DNA of 64,000 nt from JAEXNA01 sp037189585 (GTDB lineage Bacteria; Vulcanimicrobiota; Xenobia; Xenobiales; JADMJV01). The stretch is taken from assembly GCA_037189585.1 (NCBI GenBank), contig JBBCJA010000021.1:248001-312000 (forward strand), given 5' to 3'. The translations under genes and the position numbers were made by a program. Shown one piece after another: positions 8,388 through 16,749 of the stretch (the first letter of the stretch is position 1; every line of letters starts with the position of its first letter). Below the pieces are notes generated by a model that saw nothing but the letters and a program-made list of their open reading frames with translations, had not been told where the DNA came from and ran no database searches.

Positions 8388-9368
8388 TTAGGACAAGCTG
8401 CTGATAACAGCGTTGACCACCTTATCGCGCACCGTGTCCAAAGACCCTTTGACCACGCAACCAGCGGCCATGGGGTGTCCCCCTCCACCGAACTGGGCGG
8501 CTACCTGATTGATGGCGGCTTTGCGGGAACGCAGACTGACCTTCACTCGAGATTCAGTCATCTCGCGAAAAATGGCCACGACCTCCGGCCCCTTGACGCG
8601 GTCGATATCGTCGATAAAAAAGCGCGTTTCACTGTCGTTGACCTGCAGTTTCGTCAACTCGTCAAGGGGCAGCTCGGCGTAGGCCAGGAGTCCGTCATCC
8701 GTGACCTGAACACGAGATAAAACTGAACCCAGAAGTTTTACCACGGAGGGCCGTGTTTCTCGGAAAAGCATTCGGGCGATGTCGTCAGTGGGAAGCCCGA
8801 AACGCAAAAGTTCCGCCAGCTTCAAGTGCGTGTTGGGAGTGACACGGGAATACTGAAAGGAGCCCGTGTCCGTGATTATCGCGGTGTAGATAGCGGTGGC
8901 GATCTCTTTATCCAGAGAGTAGCTCATGACTCCAAGGAGATCGAAAATCATCTCTCCTAGAGCGCCGGCATCAGGCTCGACCCATTGAATATCGCCATAG
9001 AATTCGTTGTCGGGATGATGGTCAAGGTTAACGACTTTGATCCCCCGACGCTGAAATTCCGGAATGGAGACACCTTCAGGAAGACGTTGAACATCCGGGC
9101 ATTCGAGCGTGATCAGAGTGTCGAAGTCGTGACCTGCCGGGATGGAGGCATCCAACAGATCCAGATCAGGCATGAAATGATAGTTCTCAGGTACCCTTTC
9201 TGGAAGATAACAACTGACCTTTTTACCGGCCTGACGCAGCGCGCGGCCCAAGGCCAGCATCGATCCCAGGTGATCGCCATCGAGTCCGATATGCGCCGCC
9301 AACAAGAACGATCGACCGTTCTTGATGGCCTCGACGACATCGTTTGGGACTTGGCAAGTGTATGACAC
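8388..9368 (-). CDS. nrnA: DHH/DHHA1 phosphoesterase, NrnA-like oligoribonuclease/pAp phosphatase
   Basis: NrnA-type proteins degrade 2-5 nt RNAs and 3'-phosphoadenosine 5'-phosphate. The 326-aa product has an N-terminal DHH domain with HIGLDGDHLGSMLALGRAL and the DHH motif in VVNLDHHPDNEFYGD, and a C-terminal DHHA1 domain ending in the substrate-binding GGGGHPMAAGC. Length and motif spacing are those of NrnA rather than RecJ. The start lies 6 bp from the stop of the upstream HD-GYP gene. It may remove pGpG made by c-di-GMP turnover, which would fit that neighbour, but this is inference. Confidence 0.93.
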   Translation of the reverse strand: MSYTCQVPNDVVEAIKNGRSFLLAAHIGLDGDHLGSMLALGRALRQAGKKVSCYLPERVPENYHFMPDLDLLDASIPAGHDFDTLITLECPDVQRLPEGVSIPEFQRRGIKVVNLDHHPDNEFYGDIQWVEPDAGALGEMIFDLLGVMSYSLDKEIATAIYTAIITDTGSFQYSRVTPNTHLKLAELLRFGLPTDDIARMLFRETRPSVVKLLGSVLSRVQVTDDGLLAYAELPLDELTKLQVNDSETRFFIDDIDRVKGPEVVAIFREMTESRVKVSLRSRKAAINQVAAQFGGGGHPMAAGCVVKGSLDTVRDKVVNAVISSLS

Positions 9369-9374
9369 GATCTC

Positions 9375-11252
9375 TTAGTTCCTCTCCAGCGCCAGAGGTT
9401 TCGGTCCTTGTTCCCTACCCCTGACGTCCGCCCCTGTTGGCGACGCTTCGGGATGATGGCTCCTTCCCCCCTCCACCAAACGACCGATTTTCAATCGTCC
9501 CACAATTTGATGGTAGGTGGAAATCGCGGTGGGCTCAGTTTCGGGGACATACCCCTGAAGAGCGAAAAAAGCGCACAGTAGCTTGGGGTTAAACTGAGTA
9601 CCACAGCCCATCTCCATGCGCTTGAGAGCCTCACGCGGCTCAAATCCTTTGCGGTACGGGCGGTCGTAGGTCATGGCGTCATAACAGTCGGCAATGGAGA
9701 TGATCTGAGCCCCCAGCGGAATGTCCGCCCCGGCGATCCTCTGGGGATACCCTTTGCCGTCCCATCGCTCGTGATGATGGCGCACCATCCCCTCCACTCC
9801 TTCGGGAAGAGAACGAATCCCACGCAAAATCTGTGCCCCGTTCTCGGCATGCTGTTTCATAATCTCGTACTCATCGTCAGTCAGTGGGCCAGGCTTGAGC
9901 AAGACACTGTCAGGAGTCGAGATCTTGCCCACGTCGTGCAAGGTGGCCGAGATCGCGATCACTTTGATAAGCTCCCTTTCCAAGCCGATAGTACGCGCGA
10001 TCTCCACCGAAATGTCACGTACACGACCAACGTGATTCGATGTATAACTATCTTTGGCTTCGATGGCCTGCGCCAGTGCTTGAATGAGTTCCCAGTGAGA
10101 CCGCTCCAACTCTGCCGTGAAAACGATATTCTTAAGCGCGACAGCCGCGTTGGTGGAAAGAACTTGCAGATAACGGGCCTCCGCCGCGGAAAACGCTCGA
10201 TCTAAATTTTGATTGATGACCAGAAGCAAGCCGAAGGGCTGACGGTCCTGAGCGGTGGTCAAAGGAACCGCGATCATCTGATCGACTCGCCTTTCGGCCG
10301 GTGGTCTGGTCGCGCCGTCACTGAGCATCATGCTGAACGGTTTCAACAACTCCGATTGGGGCAGCGCGCTCTTGGTCTTGGCTTCCGTGGATGCATAGAG
10401 AAGCGGCTCGCCGGCTTGGCAGAGGTCGGCGAGAAATTTTAGGTCAGCCTGCTGCTCGAAAGCCTCCACCATCAAGCCGGACATCCCCGACTCGGCCCGA
10501 GCTTGGAGGCGACCGCTAACCATCGTGAGAACCAGAGCGCCTCTGGCGTCGAGCTGGTCAGCAGCGACCTCCACGACGCGTCTTAGCAACGCATCCTCGT
10601 CCCGAATTTGAGCTAAGCCCAGGGCTATTTCGACTAGACCTTCGAAACGGCGCCGCTCCTGATAAAGCTGCTGCTCATGCTCGTGCCGCTTGGTCGTTTC
10701 ACGACGCGCGATACGGTAAGCCTTTTCCAGCTGCTCACCACTCTGCTCCTCGTCATTTTCGCGCAAAAGCTCATCAGCTCTGGCCAGTACAGGAGCGACC
10801 CCCGCCATGGCCAGCCCCACGAGAGCGAAAGTCAGGGAGAGTGGAGATATTCCAGCTTGCCAGAGACCAAAAAAACCCGTGACGGTGGCACTAGCGACCC
10901 CCAATCTCCAGCCGTGCTCCAGGCTGATCATGAGGGCAGCCAGAAGTGAGAAGACACGCGCCGCGGGGTCTGTTGCCCCGAGCAGACCGACAGCAAGAAT
11001 AGCCATCGCCGTCTCGCCCAACATCAAGCCCAAGCGCTGAAACGTCAAACGGCGGGTGACACGAAGCGAAGTCATCGTGTGAAGCGTGAGAAGAATTCCG
11101 TACCCGCCGGCCAACCAGAGCCCATTGAGCAGGTCCGGTGCATGCTTGCCCTGAGAGGCAAGGTAGGGTCCGACCAGCGCAAGCCCGATCAAAGCACCGT
11201 AGGTAGCCCAACGAAAGGTAAGCAAAGGGCGGTTAGAAGCGGAACCGTGCAT
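9375..11252 (-). CDS. Membrane GAF-HD-GYP cyclic-di-GMP phosphodiesterase
   Basis: The 625-aa protein begins with about 160 residues of hydrophobic helices (for example WATYGALIGLALVGPYLASQ), followed by a linker helix, a GAF-like sensor domain (about 205-370) and an HD-GYP domain (about 380-560). The HD pair is in ATLHDVGKISTPD and the GYP motif in HHHERWDGKGYP, both intact. It is therefore probably an active c-di-GMP phosphodiesterase controlled by a membrane or GAF-bound signal. The C-terminal 60 residues look disordered. It sits 47 bp after the zinc-ribbon gene and 6 bp before nrnA, so the operon could include the radical SAM cluster. Confidence 0.93.
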   Translation of the reverse strand: MHGSASNRPLLTFRWATYGALIGLALVGPYLASQGKHAPDLLNGLWLAGGYGILLTLHTMTSLRVTRRLTFQRLGLMLGETAMAILAVGLLGATDPAARVFSLLAALMISLEHGWRLGVASATVTGFFGLWQAGISPLSLTFALVGLAMAGVAPVLARADELLRENDEEQSGEQLEKAYRIARRETTKRHEHEQQLYQERRRFEGLVEIALGLAQIRDEDALLRRVVEVAADQLDARGALVLTMVSGRLQARAESGMSGLMVEAFEQQADLKFLADLCQAGEPLLYASTEAKTKSALPQSELLKPFSMMLSDGATRPPAERRVDQMIAVPLTTAQDRQPFGLLLVINQNLDRAFSAAEARYLQVLSTNAAVALKNIVFTAELERSHWELIQALAQAIEAKDSYTSNHVGRVRDISVEIARTIGLERELIKVIAISATLHDVGKISTPDSVLLKPGPLTDDEYEIMKQHAENGAQILRGIRSLPEGVEGMVRHHHERWDGKGYPQRIAGADIPLGAQIISIADCYDAMTYDRPYRKGFEPREALKRMEMGCGTQFNPKLLCAFFALQGYVPETEPTAISTYHQIVGRLKIGRLVEGGRSHHPEASPTGADVRGREQGPKPLALERN

Positions 11253-11299
11253 CGGCTTTTAACTTCGCCTCCGTCGCGGTCTGTCCTATCGCGTCCGGT

Positions 11300-11494
11300 C
11301 TAGGTCCAGCCGTCGCGCAAGAACATGAGAACGCCATCGATGCGGACCAAAAGAAGTGTAACCTTACAGCGCGGGCATTGGGTTTCTTCGTGAAGTGCCA
11401 GGTCCTTTGCTTCTAGTTCCGTGTCGCATCCCGGACAGTTAAGCAGTTCTAGCCGGCTGTCGGTCCGTGGCTTGAGCTCGAAAGTATCGCTCAT
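11300..11494 (-). CDS. Small zinc-ribbon protein coupled to a radical SAM gene
   Basis: The product has 64 aa with two CxxC knuckles, CPGC (residues 20-23) and CPRC (40-43), separated by a short acidic segment containing one His, which makes a rubredoxin-like zinc ribbon. The C-terminus (LLLVRIDGVLMFLRDGWT) is hydrophobic. The start overlaps the radical SAM stop by 4 bp, implying coupled translation and perhaps a partner role such as substrate handling or electron transfer. No specific family is recognised. Confidence 0.75.
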   Translation of the reverse strand: MSDTFELKPRTDSRLELLNCPGCDTELEAKDLALHEETQCPRCKVTLLLVRIDGVLMFLRDGWT

Positions 11495-12780
11495 CGTGAG
11501 ACTTCATTAGCGATCATACAGACGGGATCCGGCTCGGTCAAACTGCCGATCGAGACGTAGGTCCTTGCCCTAGAGCCGCCACGACAAGAGCGAAAATACT
11601 CGCAAGCGTTACAGATAGGATTCCCGGGAGCTGAGCGGATGTTCTTGAAAGCTTGAGATTTCTGCCAGATATCCATCAAAGAGGTATCCTTGATGTTTCC
11701 ACCCGGCATCAGTTCCGAAAGCATTCCTGAGGGCGAGACGGTCCCATCGGAGGAGATATGGCAGGACACGTGCCCCTCTTCACTTCCAAACCCTTCGAAC
11801 AATCGCTTCTGACTGTAAGCCGGAGGGATCTTCAGAGGTGTTTCGACCTTGATCCGACTCCCCTGAGCGATCCTTTTCGCCAGGTCCAAGGCGCTGTTAA
11901 TCTCCTCGATGGTGAGCAACGTCTTCGGATTCTCTCTGGCCCGTCCGGTCGGAACGATAGTGGTAAAGACGATACGATCGACGTTCATTTTCTCGGCAGT
12001 TTTGACCAACGCGGGGATCTCGGTGAGATTGTCGCGCTGCAATACGGAATGAAAGTAGATCGGAGCGTCCACGGAATCTTTAAGGTTCTTGATGCCACGC
12101 ATGGCTTTGCGGTAGGCGCGCTCGACCCGAAGGTAGTCGTAGCTTTTCTCGCTAGAAGCGTCGAGTGAGATCTTGATCTCATCAATGTCGAGCTCGGCTA
12201 GCCGTGCGGCCACCGCCTTGGTCGCCATGGTCGCGTTAGTGGCCAAACTAACCCGAATCCCTTTGGAATTAGCATACTCGATGATATCGAAAATATCACC
12301 TCGACCCAAGGGCTCCCCCCCCCCTAAGCGCAGCTTGAAAGCGCCCAAAGCAGCCATCTGATCGAGCATGTTGCGCACTTCCAAGATGGTTAGCTCTCGA
12401 GGCCGCGGCTGACCGGCGTCGGCCCAGCAGTGCTTACAAGCCATGTTGCAATACTTGGTGGGTTGAAAGTAAACCTGAATCGGTGCGCTAAGGCAGTTGA
12501 GTCCGGGCGAGGTGTTGTTGAGGGTTGTTCCCTGGAAGGCTCCATTGACGAAAAGACCGATGGACGAGCAGAGTTGCACGAAAGTATCGAAGGACTGCCT
12601 CGTGGTCGAATGGGCTATCTTCTGATAGACTTCGTCAAGACTAGCCTCTCTTGAAGCCTCAAAGATTTCGGCGGCTTCGTGATCGAAGGCGATGTAGTCG
12701 CTGTTTCTTCGGTCAAAAACCAGACATCCGAAATACTCGCTACGCGAGACGAAAGGCGCTGTGGACAGTTGTGTTGTCAC
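11491..12780 (-). CDS. Radical SAM/SPASM protein with N-terminal PqqD-like domain
   Basis: Residues 15-80 resemble a PqqD/RRE-like winged domain (segments FGCLVFDRRNSDYIAFDH and AAEIFEA), which in peptide-modifying enzymes binds a leader peptide. Residues 111-118 carry the radical SAM triad CNMACKHC, and LGGGEPLGRGDIFD supplies the GGEP SAM-binding motif. The C-terminus has a SPASM-type set of cysteines (about 341, 390, 393, 399, 421), expected to bind auxiliary [4Fe-4S] clusters. This architecture is typical of RiPP maturases and of cofactor or heme-variant enzymes (PqqE, MftC, AhbC/NirJ groups), so the substrate is open. It starts with GTG 8 bp after a 97-aa Cys-rich gene. Confidence 0.85.
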   Translation of the reverse strand: MTTQLSTAPFVSRSEYFGCLVFDRRNSDYIAFDHEAAEIFEASREASLDEVYQKIAHSTTRQSFDTFVQLCSSIGLFVNGAFQGTTLNNTSPGLNCLSAPIQVYFQPTKYCNMACKHCWADAGQPRPRELTILEVRNMLDQMAALGAFKLRLGGGEPLGRGDIFDIIEYANSKGIRVSLATNATMATKAVAARLAELDIDEIKISLDASSEKSYDYLRVERAYRKAMRGIKNLKDSVDAPIYFHSVLQRDNLTEIPALVKTAEKMNVDRIVFTTIVPTGRARENPKTLLTIEEINSALDLAKRIAQGSRIKVETPLKIPPAYSQKRLFEGFGSEEGHVSCHISSDGTVSPSGMLSELMPGGNIKDTSLMDIWQKSQAFKNIRSAPGNPICNACEYFRSCRGGSRARTYVSIGSLTEPDPVCMIANEVSR

Positions 12781-12788
12781 GAAAAGCC

Positions 12789-13082
12789 CTAGCCGAGGGA
12801 CTCGCCTTCCTTGTCATGGAAGTCACATTCCTCGATGCAGTCTCTGAAACTCTCAAGCGGGCGCGACTGATAGGGATGGGTGCAGTTGATGAAGATTCGG
12901 GGCTGTTCACCTTCAAGCGAGAAGCCGAAATCCACATAACTGCAGAAACGGTCGGGCACGTTCACCAAGCAGAACTCATACAGCTCGTTATAAATCTCCG
13001 GGTAGGAGTGCTGAAACATATGCTTCTCGCACTGGAACACCCCGAGAACTGAACTTCTAAAGCGACACGGGCGAAATGCCAT
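12789..13082 (-). CDS. Cys-rich 97-aa protein preceding the radical SAM gene
   Basis: The product has seven cysteines in 97 aa (residues 6, 18, 38, 47, 67, 82, 86), many aromatics, and ends in the acidic DCIEECDFHDKEG. It lacks a signal peptide and any known motif I recognise. It is the first gene of the unit 97-aa protein/radical SAM/zinc ribbon and ends 8 bp before the radical SAM start. It could be a substrate (precursor) or an accessory metal-binding protein; the sequence alone does not decide. An internal Met at residue 22 is an alternative start. Confidence 0.65.
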   Translation of the reverse strand: MAFRPCRFRSSVLGVFQCEKHMFQHSYPEIYNELYEFCLVNVPDRFCSYVDFGFSLEGEQPRIFINCTHPYQSRPLESFRDCIEECDFHDKEGESLG

Positions 13083-13221
13083 ACAACCAAAACCGACCTT
13101 CTATCAAACCTCGTTACGGACGAGAACGCCGCGCCACGGCGCCAAGAACTCCCGCTCGTGGACCGCTATTCTTCCGGGGTCGGCGAGTTCCTTTTTCCGT
13201 AGCGAACTGCGTTCAATGGGC

Positions 13222-13257
13222 AAATAAAAAAGGGAGCCGAAACTCCCTTTTTTATTT
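13222..13257 (-). terminator. Intrinsic terminator after tRNA-Ala
   Basis: An A-run, the stem AGGGAG/CTCCCT with a short loop (CCGAAA), and a T-run form a symmetrical hairpin. It lies 4 bp beyond the tRNA-Ala 3' end on the minus strand. It looks usable in both directions and would separate the tRNA transcript from the 97-aa/radical SAM operon. Confidence 0.9.
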
Positions 13258-13260
13258 CTT

Positions 13261-13336
<76 letters not shown>

Positions 13337-13347
13337 ACGACCCGCAA

Positions 13348-13376
13348 AATATAGGACACCGAGCGAGGTCTGTCAA
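13348..13376 (-). promoter_or_regulatory. Sigma-70-type promoter of tRNA-Ala
   Basis: On the minus strand, TTGACA (13376-13371) and TATATT (13353-13348) are separated by exactly 17 bp. The -10 box ends 11 bp before the tRNA 5' end, leaving a leader of only about 5 nt. This is a near-consensus housekeeping promoter, as expected for a stable RNA gene. Confidence 0.9.
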
Positions 13377-13383
13377 GCCTATT

Positions 13384-13923
13384 TTAAAAGAGAAAGCTTA
13401 GGGCAGCGGTAATGCCGGCGTAAGTATTCATCTTTCCTAAACTGAAGTTTCCGAAGGCGGAACTATAATCCGTCGTGCCCCAACCGGGACTCTGCAGACC
13501 AGGAAAAGCGCCATTGGAAAAGGAGTTGTTAAGTGAATTGAAGCCACTCCAGTCGTAGCCGGAGCCACCTAAGCCGGAAGTACTTCCATAGCTTCCGAAC
13601 GCGTTCCCATAGTTGCCAGAATTGTAGTAGCCGTTCCCGAAAGCGTTACTTGCACCGTTCCAGACGTAAGCGCCCGACTGACCGTAGGAGCTAGCGGGAT
13701 TGATTCCACCGCCGTAACCGGAGGTTCCGCCGAAGCCGCTCCAGCCGGAATAGAGGTTCTGCTGCGCCTGCATCACCTGGCTCCAGTAATTGCTAACGTT
13801 CGGCAGACTGACCGCTGGGGTTGCCTGAGCTATAGACCGAAACAGCGAACCGTCAGCGTAGCCCTTGGAATAGTAATTCGAGGTAACGTGAAATCCGTTG
13901 TAGGTGGAATTGATATTTGACAA
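13384..13923 (-). CDS. Gly/Ser/Asn/Tyr-rich protein, paralogue of 14081-14719 (WSQxMQ family)
   Basis: The product has 179 aa, about half Gly, Ser, Asn and Tyr, with repeats such as GNGYYNSGNYGN. It has no classical signal peptide. Residues 46-66 carry the segment YWSQVMQAQQNLYSGWSGF, which is almost repeated in the neighbouring gene (FWSQLMQVQQNLFQGWQNF). The start is TTG, supported by a GAAAGG ribosome-binding site and by leader conservation with the paralogue. The composition resembles self-assembling or adhesive low-complexity proteins, but no function can be assigned. It is separated from the radical SAM operon by tRNA-Ala. Confidence 0.75.
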   Translation of the reverse strand: MSNINSTYNGFHVTSNYYSKGYADGSLFRSIAQATPAVSLPNVSNYWSQVMQAQQNLYSGWSGFGGTSGYGGGINPASSYGQSGAYVWNGASNAFGNGYYNSGNYGNAFGSYGSTSGLGGSGYDWSGFNSLNNSFSNGAFPGLQSPGWGTTDYSSAFGNFSLGKMNTYAGITAALSFLF

Positions 13924-13930
13924 GCGAGGG

Positions 13931-13974
13931 AACCTTTCTCTTTTCTTTACCGCATTTTACCAAATGAGGACCCG
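13931..13974 (-). promoter_or_regulatory. Promoter/leader conserved between the two WSQxMQ genes (copy 1)
   Basis: On the minus strand, ATTTGGTAAAAT lies exactly 30 nt before the TTG start, followed by AAAGGTT and then CGCTTG, where TTG is the start codon. Upstream is CGGGT. The same blocks with the same 30-nt spacing precede the paralogue. TAAAAT is the likely -10 box; no consensus -35 is seen, so an activator or alternative sigma factor may be involved. Confidence 0.6.
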
Positions 13975-14080
13975 TTCGTCTCCACGAAAAGACCCCTCTG
14001 TTGTTAAGATTGTGTTAAAACCCTAACGCCCAAGGGGCCCTGAAGAATCAAGATGACACGTCCTAACCTGCGTGAGCGCC

Positions 14081-14719
14081 TTAGCGGCCGATAGCGATAG
14101 CCTGGCTGTTTTGAGTGGTATTCCAATAAGACGCGTTGGCCACGATTCCCATCGCGTTGCCTCCTCCAGCCGGACCGAAGGCGCCGTAGTTGTGAGCGGC
14201 CGAGGCCACGATGGGCGATGTGGCTCTGGGCAGCGCGGTGGTAGTTTGAGTCCGAGGAGGGGTAGGTAACGCCGTGACCGTGGCGCGAGTTAGCGGAGCA
14301 CGAGTCGCCGGTGCGGCCTGAGCTGTGGACGTCGTGGGAGCGGGAGGCGTCGTTGGAGTGGTGGGAGCTGTCTGCTCATTGGAACACGTGGGGCGAGGAC
14401 GTGGACCACAAGTGCGCTGCCGGCCACCAAAACAATCCCGGAAGCGATCACGAGTGTTGTGGTTGTGATGACGACCAGAATCGCGTTGTCCCTGGCATCC
14501 ACAAAAATTTTGCCATCCCTGAAAAAGGTTCTGCTGAACCTGCATCAGCTGACTCCAAAAGGAAGACTGAACCCCAAAGCCGCCTTGAACTCCGAATCCG
14601 GGAGGAAGCCCTATTCCGCCCCATAAGGCGGGCGTCTGGCTCGACTGCGCGGGGAAGCCTCCATAAACAGATCCGAAAGCGTAGGACTGAAAAGCGTTGT
14701 ATCCTTGTATCATAGCCAA
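14081..14719 (-). CDS. Gly/Thr/Pro-rich protein, paralogue of 13384-13923 (WSQxMQ family)
   Basis: The product has 212 aa. Residues 1-50 are Gly/Phe/Tyr-rich (VYGGFPAQSS), and residues 53-73 carry FWSQLMQVQQNLFQGWQNF, shared with the neighbouring paralogue. A Cys/His/Arg-rich stretch follows (CGCQGQRDSGRHHNHN, then single Cys residues), then a long Thr/Pro/Ala linker and a C-terminal segment (YGAFGPAGGGNAMG). The start is TTG at 14717-14719 or ATG two codons later; the leader is shared with the paralogue and favours TTG. There is no signal peptide. The Thr/Pro linker resembles surface proteins. Function is unknown. Confidence 0.72.
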   Translation of the reverse strand: MAMIQGYNAFQSYAFGSVYGGFPAQSSQTPALWGGIGLPPGFGVQGGFGVQSSFWSQLMQVQQNLFQGWQNFCGCQGQRDSGRHHNHNTRDRFRDCFGGRQRTCGPRPRPTCSNEQTAPTTPTTPPAPTTSTAQAAPATRAPLTRATVTALPTPPRTQTTTALPRATSPIVASAAHNYGAFGPAGGGNAMGIVANASYWNTTQNSQAIAIGR

Positions 14720-14727
14720 GCGTGTAT

Positions 14728-14774
14728 AACCTCTCTTTATCTCTGGTCTATTTTAGCAAATCGGCACAAACCCG
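14728..14774 (-). promoter_or_regulatory. Promoter/leader conserved between the two WSQxMQ genes (copy 2)
   Basis: On the minus strand, ATTTGCTAAAAT lies 30 nt before the TTG start, followed by GAGAGGTT and CGCTTG, as in copy 1. CGGGT also precedes it, with 8 bp to the ATTTG block against 4 bp in copy 1. Shared position and sequence suggest co-regulation of the paralogues from separate promoters. Confidence 0.6.
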
Positions 14775-14791
14775 TCCTGCATTAAGCCCCC

Positions 14792-15730
14792 CTATTTGTA
14801 AAAGCTTTGTAAACTTTCATTAGTGTCATCCTCGGCGGTCAAGGGACCCGAGCTGGAGGAGTCGTCAGGGAAGTCTTGAGGATACCAGGCGCGCAACCTG
14901 CGGAGATTCTGCTCGCAAACTCCCCAATCCAACGCTTTCTGGTCAAAGCGCCTCCGAAGCTCGTCTCTTGGAACATGTTCCTTCTGGGCCTCCAGATATC
15001 GGTTCAGAAGCGACAGCTTCGCGGCTAACTGCAATTCACGAACCCTCGGCTCAGGAAGCATGAAACCCCGGCAAAGGTGAGTGAGTCGACTCATCTCCTG
15101 CAAGTCCAGGCTCCCATCGGCGTAAGCCATGGCCCAGGCCAGCATCAGTATCGTCTGTTTGACCTCCGTCGAGGAAACCTCGGCAAGTTCGGATACCGTC
15201 AGATTTGGCGCCTTCTGCAATCGATTGATCATCGCGTGGTCCTGAACAACTTCCTCGAGGAACGCTTTCTCTTCACGGCGCCACTGAGAGTCCGAACGAG
15301 AGACCTCCAGCAAGACACGAACGAGAACTTCCAGGTCGTAGGTCTCAGTGATCGGAGCCACGCTCAGTTGGCGTTCGAAAAACTCGCCAGGATGTTCCCT
15401 GCCGGAAAGGCCGAGCCAGCGTCCGTCCACCCGAGATAAAGCGCTCGCGACCCGTTCGAAGGCCCTCAGTGATAGCGTCTCGCGTTCCCCTGGAGTCAGT
15501 CTGTCCTGAGAGGAGGCTTCCCGAAGGACTCGCTTTAGAGCGGCTTTGACCCAACGGGAAAGCGTTCCCTGGGAAACCTCGGCGGCGGACTCGGGAGCTA
15601 ACTCTCGCGCCACGGTCACGGTCTGCTCGAATTTTCCGCAGTCGGAGATGAAATGAAAGTGAGCCTCTTCCGGCGTCGCTTGAACGTCTTGGATCAGATG
15701 AGCTATCTCTGGATAAGAGATACTTACCAC
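14792..15730 (-). CDS. TerB-like domain protein
   Basis: The product has 312 aa. Residues about 195-240 contain a TerB-like helical signature (LMLAWAMAYADGSLDLQEM with the ADG metal-type turn), and an earlier similar helical repeat lies at about 130-165 (LLEVSRSDSQWRREEKAFLE). TerB-like proteins are acidic helical, often metal-binding, modules with roles in stress or membrane signalling. The C-terminus is Ser/Asp-rich and probably disordered. Its start overlaps the stop of the OleA-like gene by 7 bp, so the two are co-expressed. Function is not known. Confidence 0.7.
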   Translation of the reverse strand: MVSISYPEIAHLIQDVQATPEEAHFHFISDCGKFEQTVTVARELAPESAAEVSQGTLSRWVKAALKRVLREASSQDRLTPGERETLSLRAFERVASALSRVDGRWLGLSGREHPGEFFERQLSVAPITETYDLEVLVRVLLEVSRSDSQWRREEKAFLEEVVQDHAMINRLQKAPNLTVSELAEVSSTEVKQTILMLAWAMAYADGSLDLQEMSRLTHLCRGFMLPEPRVRELQLAAKLSLLNRYLEAQKEHVPRDELRRRFDQKALDWGVCEQNLRRLRAWYPQDFPDDSSSSGPLTAEDDTNESLQSFYK

Positions 15731-16740
15731 CGAATCTCCATCATGGAGCAGTTAAGACCGCTGCCAATGCCCATCAGCGCGATCCTCTCCCCGCCCCGGA
15801 GCTTGCCCCTTTCCTCCGCCAACGCCAAAGTCAGCGGAACCGAGGCTGGACCGACGTTACCCAAAAAAGGGTAAGTGACGAAAGCTCTTGCTTGATCCAG
15901 GTGCAAGCTTTCAAACAGAAACTGTTGGTGGCGTTTACCCACCTGGTGTCCGACAAAAAGATCGATGGCATCGGGCTGCCATCCGAAAACTCTCTCGGCC
16001 TCGCTCCAAGTCCTCTTCGCCAGATTAACTCCGGCCTCCATCAAGGGCCTGGCATGCACGATCATCTCATGCGGCTGTCCGAGACACAGATTGGAATGTC
16101 GGGTGTCAGCCATGGCGACATGACCGATCACGCGATGTCCCTTCTTGGAGATACTCCGATGGGTCAAAACCGCGGCCACCGCTCCCGAACCGAGAGTTAG
16201 AGCAGCGAAATTGTCCCTAAAGTCATCCACTGTGGTTTCATCTCTCAACAACCTCGCCACCGTGGCTTCGATGACATCGCGGGCTGACTCGGAATCCACG
16301 ATCAGCGCGGCCTTGATGCGGCCCTGGTCGATCATGTCCGCCAACACGGACATTCCGTTGAGAAAGGCCAAACAGGCGTTGCCGATGTCGAAGTTTAGAC
16401 AGTGAGAGGGCAAGCCGAGCCGTCCATGCACAAGACTTGCCATGGATGGCTCGATATAGTCTTTACAGACCGAGGTGCTGATCACGCAACCGATGTCGGC
16501 GGCGCTCAGTCCGGAGGCATCCAGAGCTTTGGCCGCGGCCCGAGCCGCGGTCTCGGCGATGCTGGTCCCCCTAGGCCAAAAGCGCCGCTCTTCCACGCCC
16601 GAGGCGGCCATCACCCCCTCCACCGGGATCTTGAGCCGCTCCAGCATGGGGGCGAGCTCCTCGAAGGTGGATTCGGTGCTTACCACCTCGGCTGGGAGAT
16701 GGTAGGCTACCGACTCTAGGCAGACATCAGCGTGCAGCAT
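15724..16740 (-). CDS. OleA-like thiolase (3-oxoacyl-ACP synthase III family)
   Basis: OleA condenses two fatty acyl-CoAs head to head into a beta-keto acid, the first step of long-chain olefin synthesis. The 338-aa protein matches OleA better than FabH: STSVCKDYIEPSMASLVHG with Glu97 (the OleA-specific glutamate), NACLAFLNGM with nucleophile Cys123, VGHQVGKRH with His265, GNVGPAS with Asn295, and the terminal GSGLNCSMMEIRW. All catalytic residues are present. OleB, OleC and OleD are not next to it; instead it is flanked by an ATP-grasp gene and a TerB-like gene. It might make another ketone or keto-acid lipid. Family is secure, product inferred. Confidence 0.85.
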   Translation of the reverse strand: MLHADVCLESVAYHLPAEVVSTESTFEELAPMLERLKIPVEGVMAASGVEERRFWPRGTSIAETAARAAAKALDASGLSAADIGCVISTSVCKDYIEPSMASLVHGRLGLPSHCLNFDIGNACLAFLNGMSVLADMIDQGRIKAALIVDSESARDVIEATVARLLRDETTVDDFRDNFAALTLGSGAVAAVLTHRSISKKGHRVIGHVAMADTRHSNLCLGQPHEMIVHARPLMEAGVNLAKRTWSEAERVFGWQPDAIDLFVGHQVGKRHQQFLFESLHLDQARAFVTYPFLGNVGPASVPLTLALAEERGKLRGGERIALMGIGSGLNCSMMEIRW

Positions 16741-16749
16741 CGGGACAGT

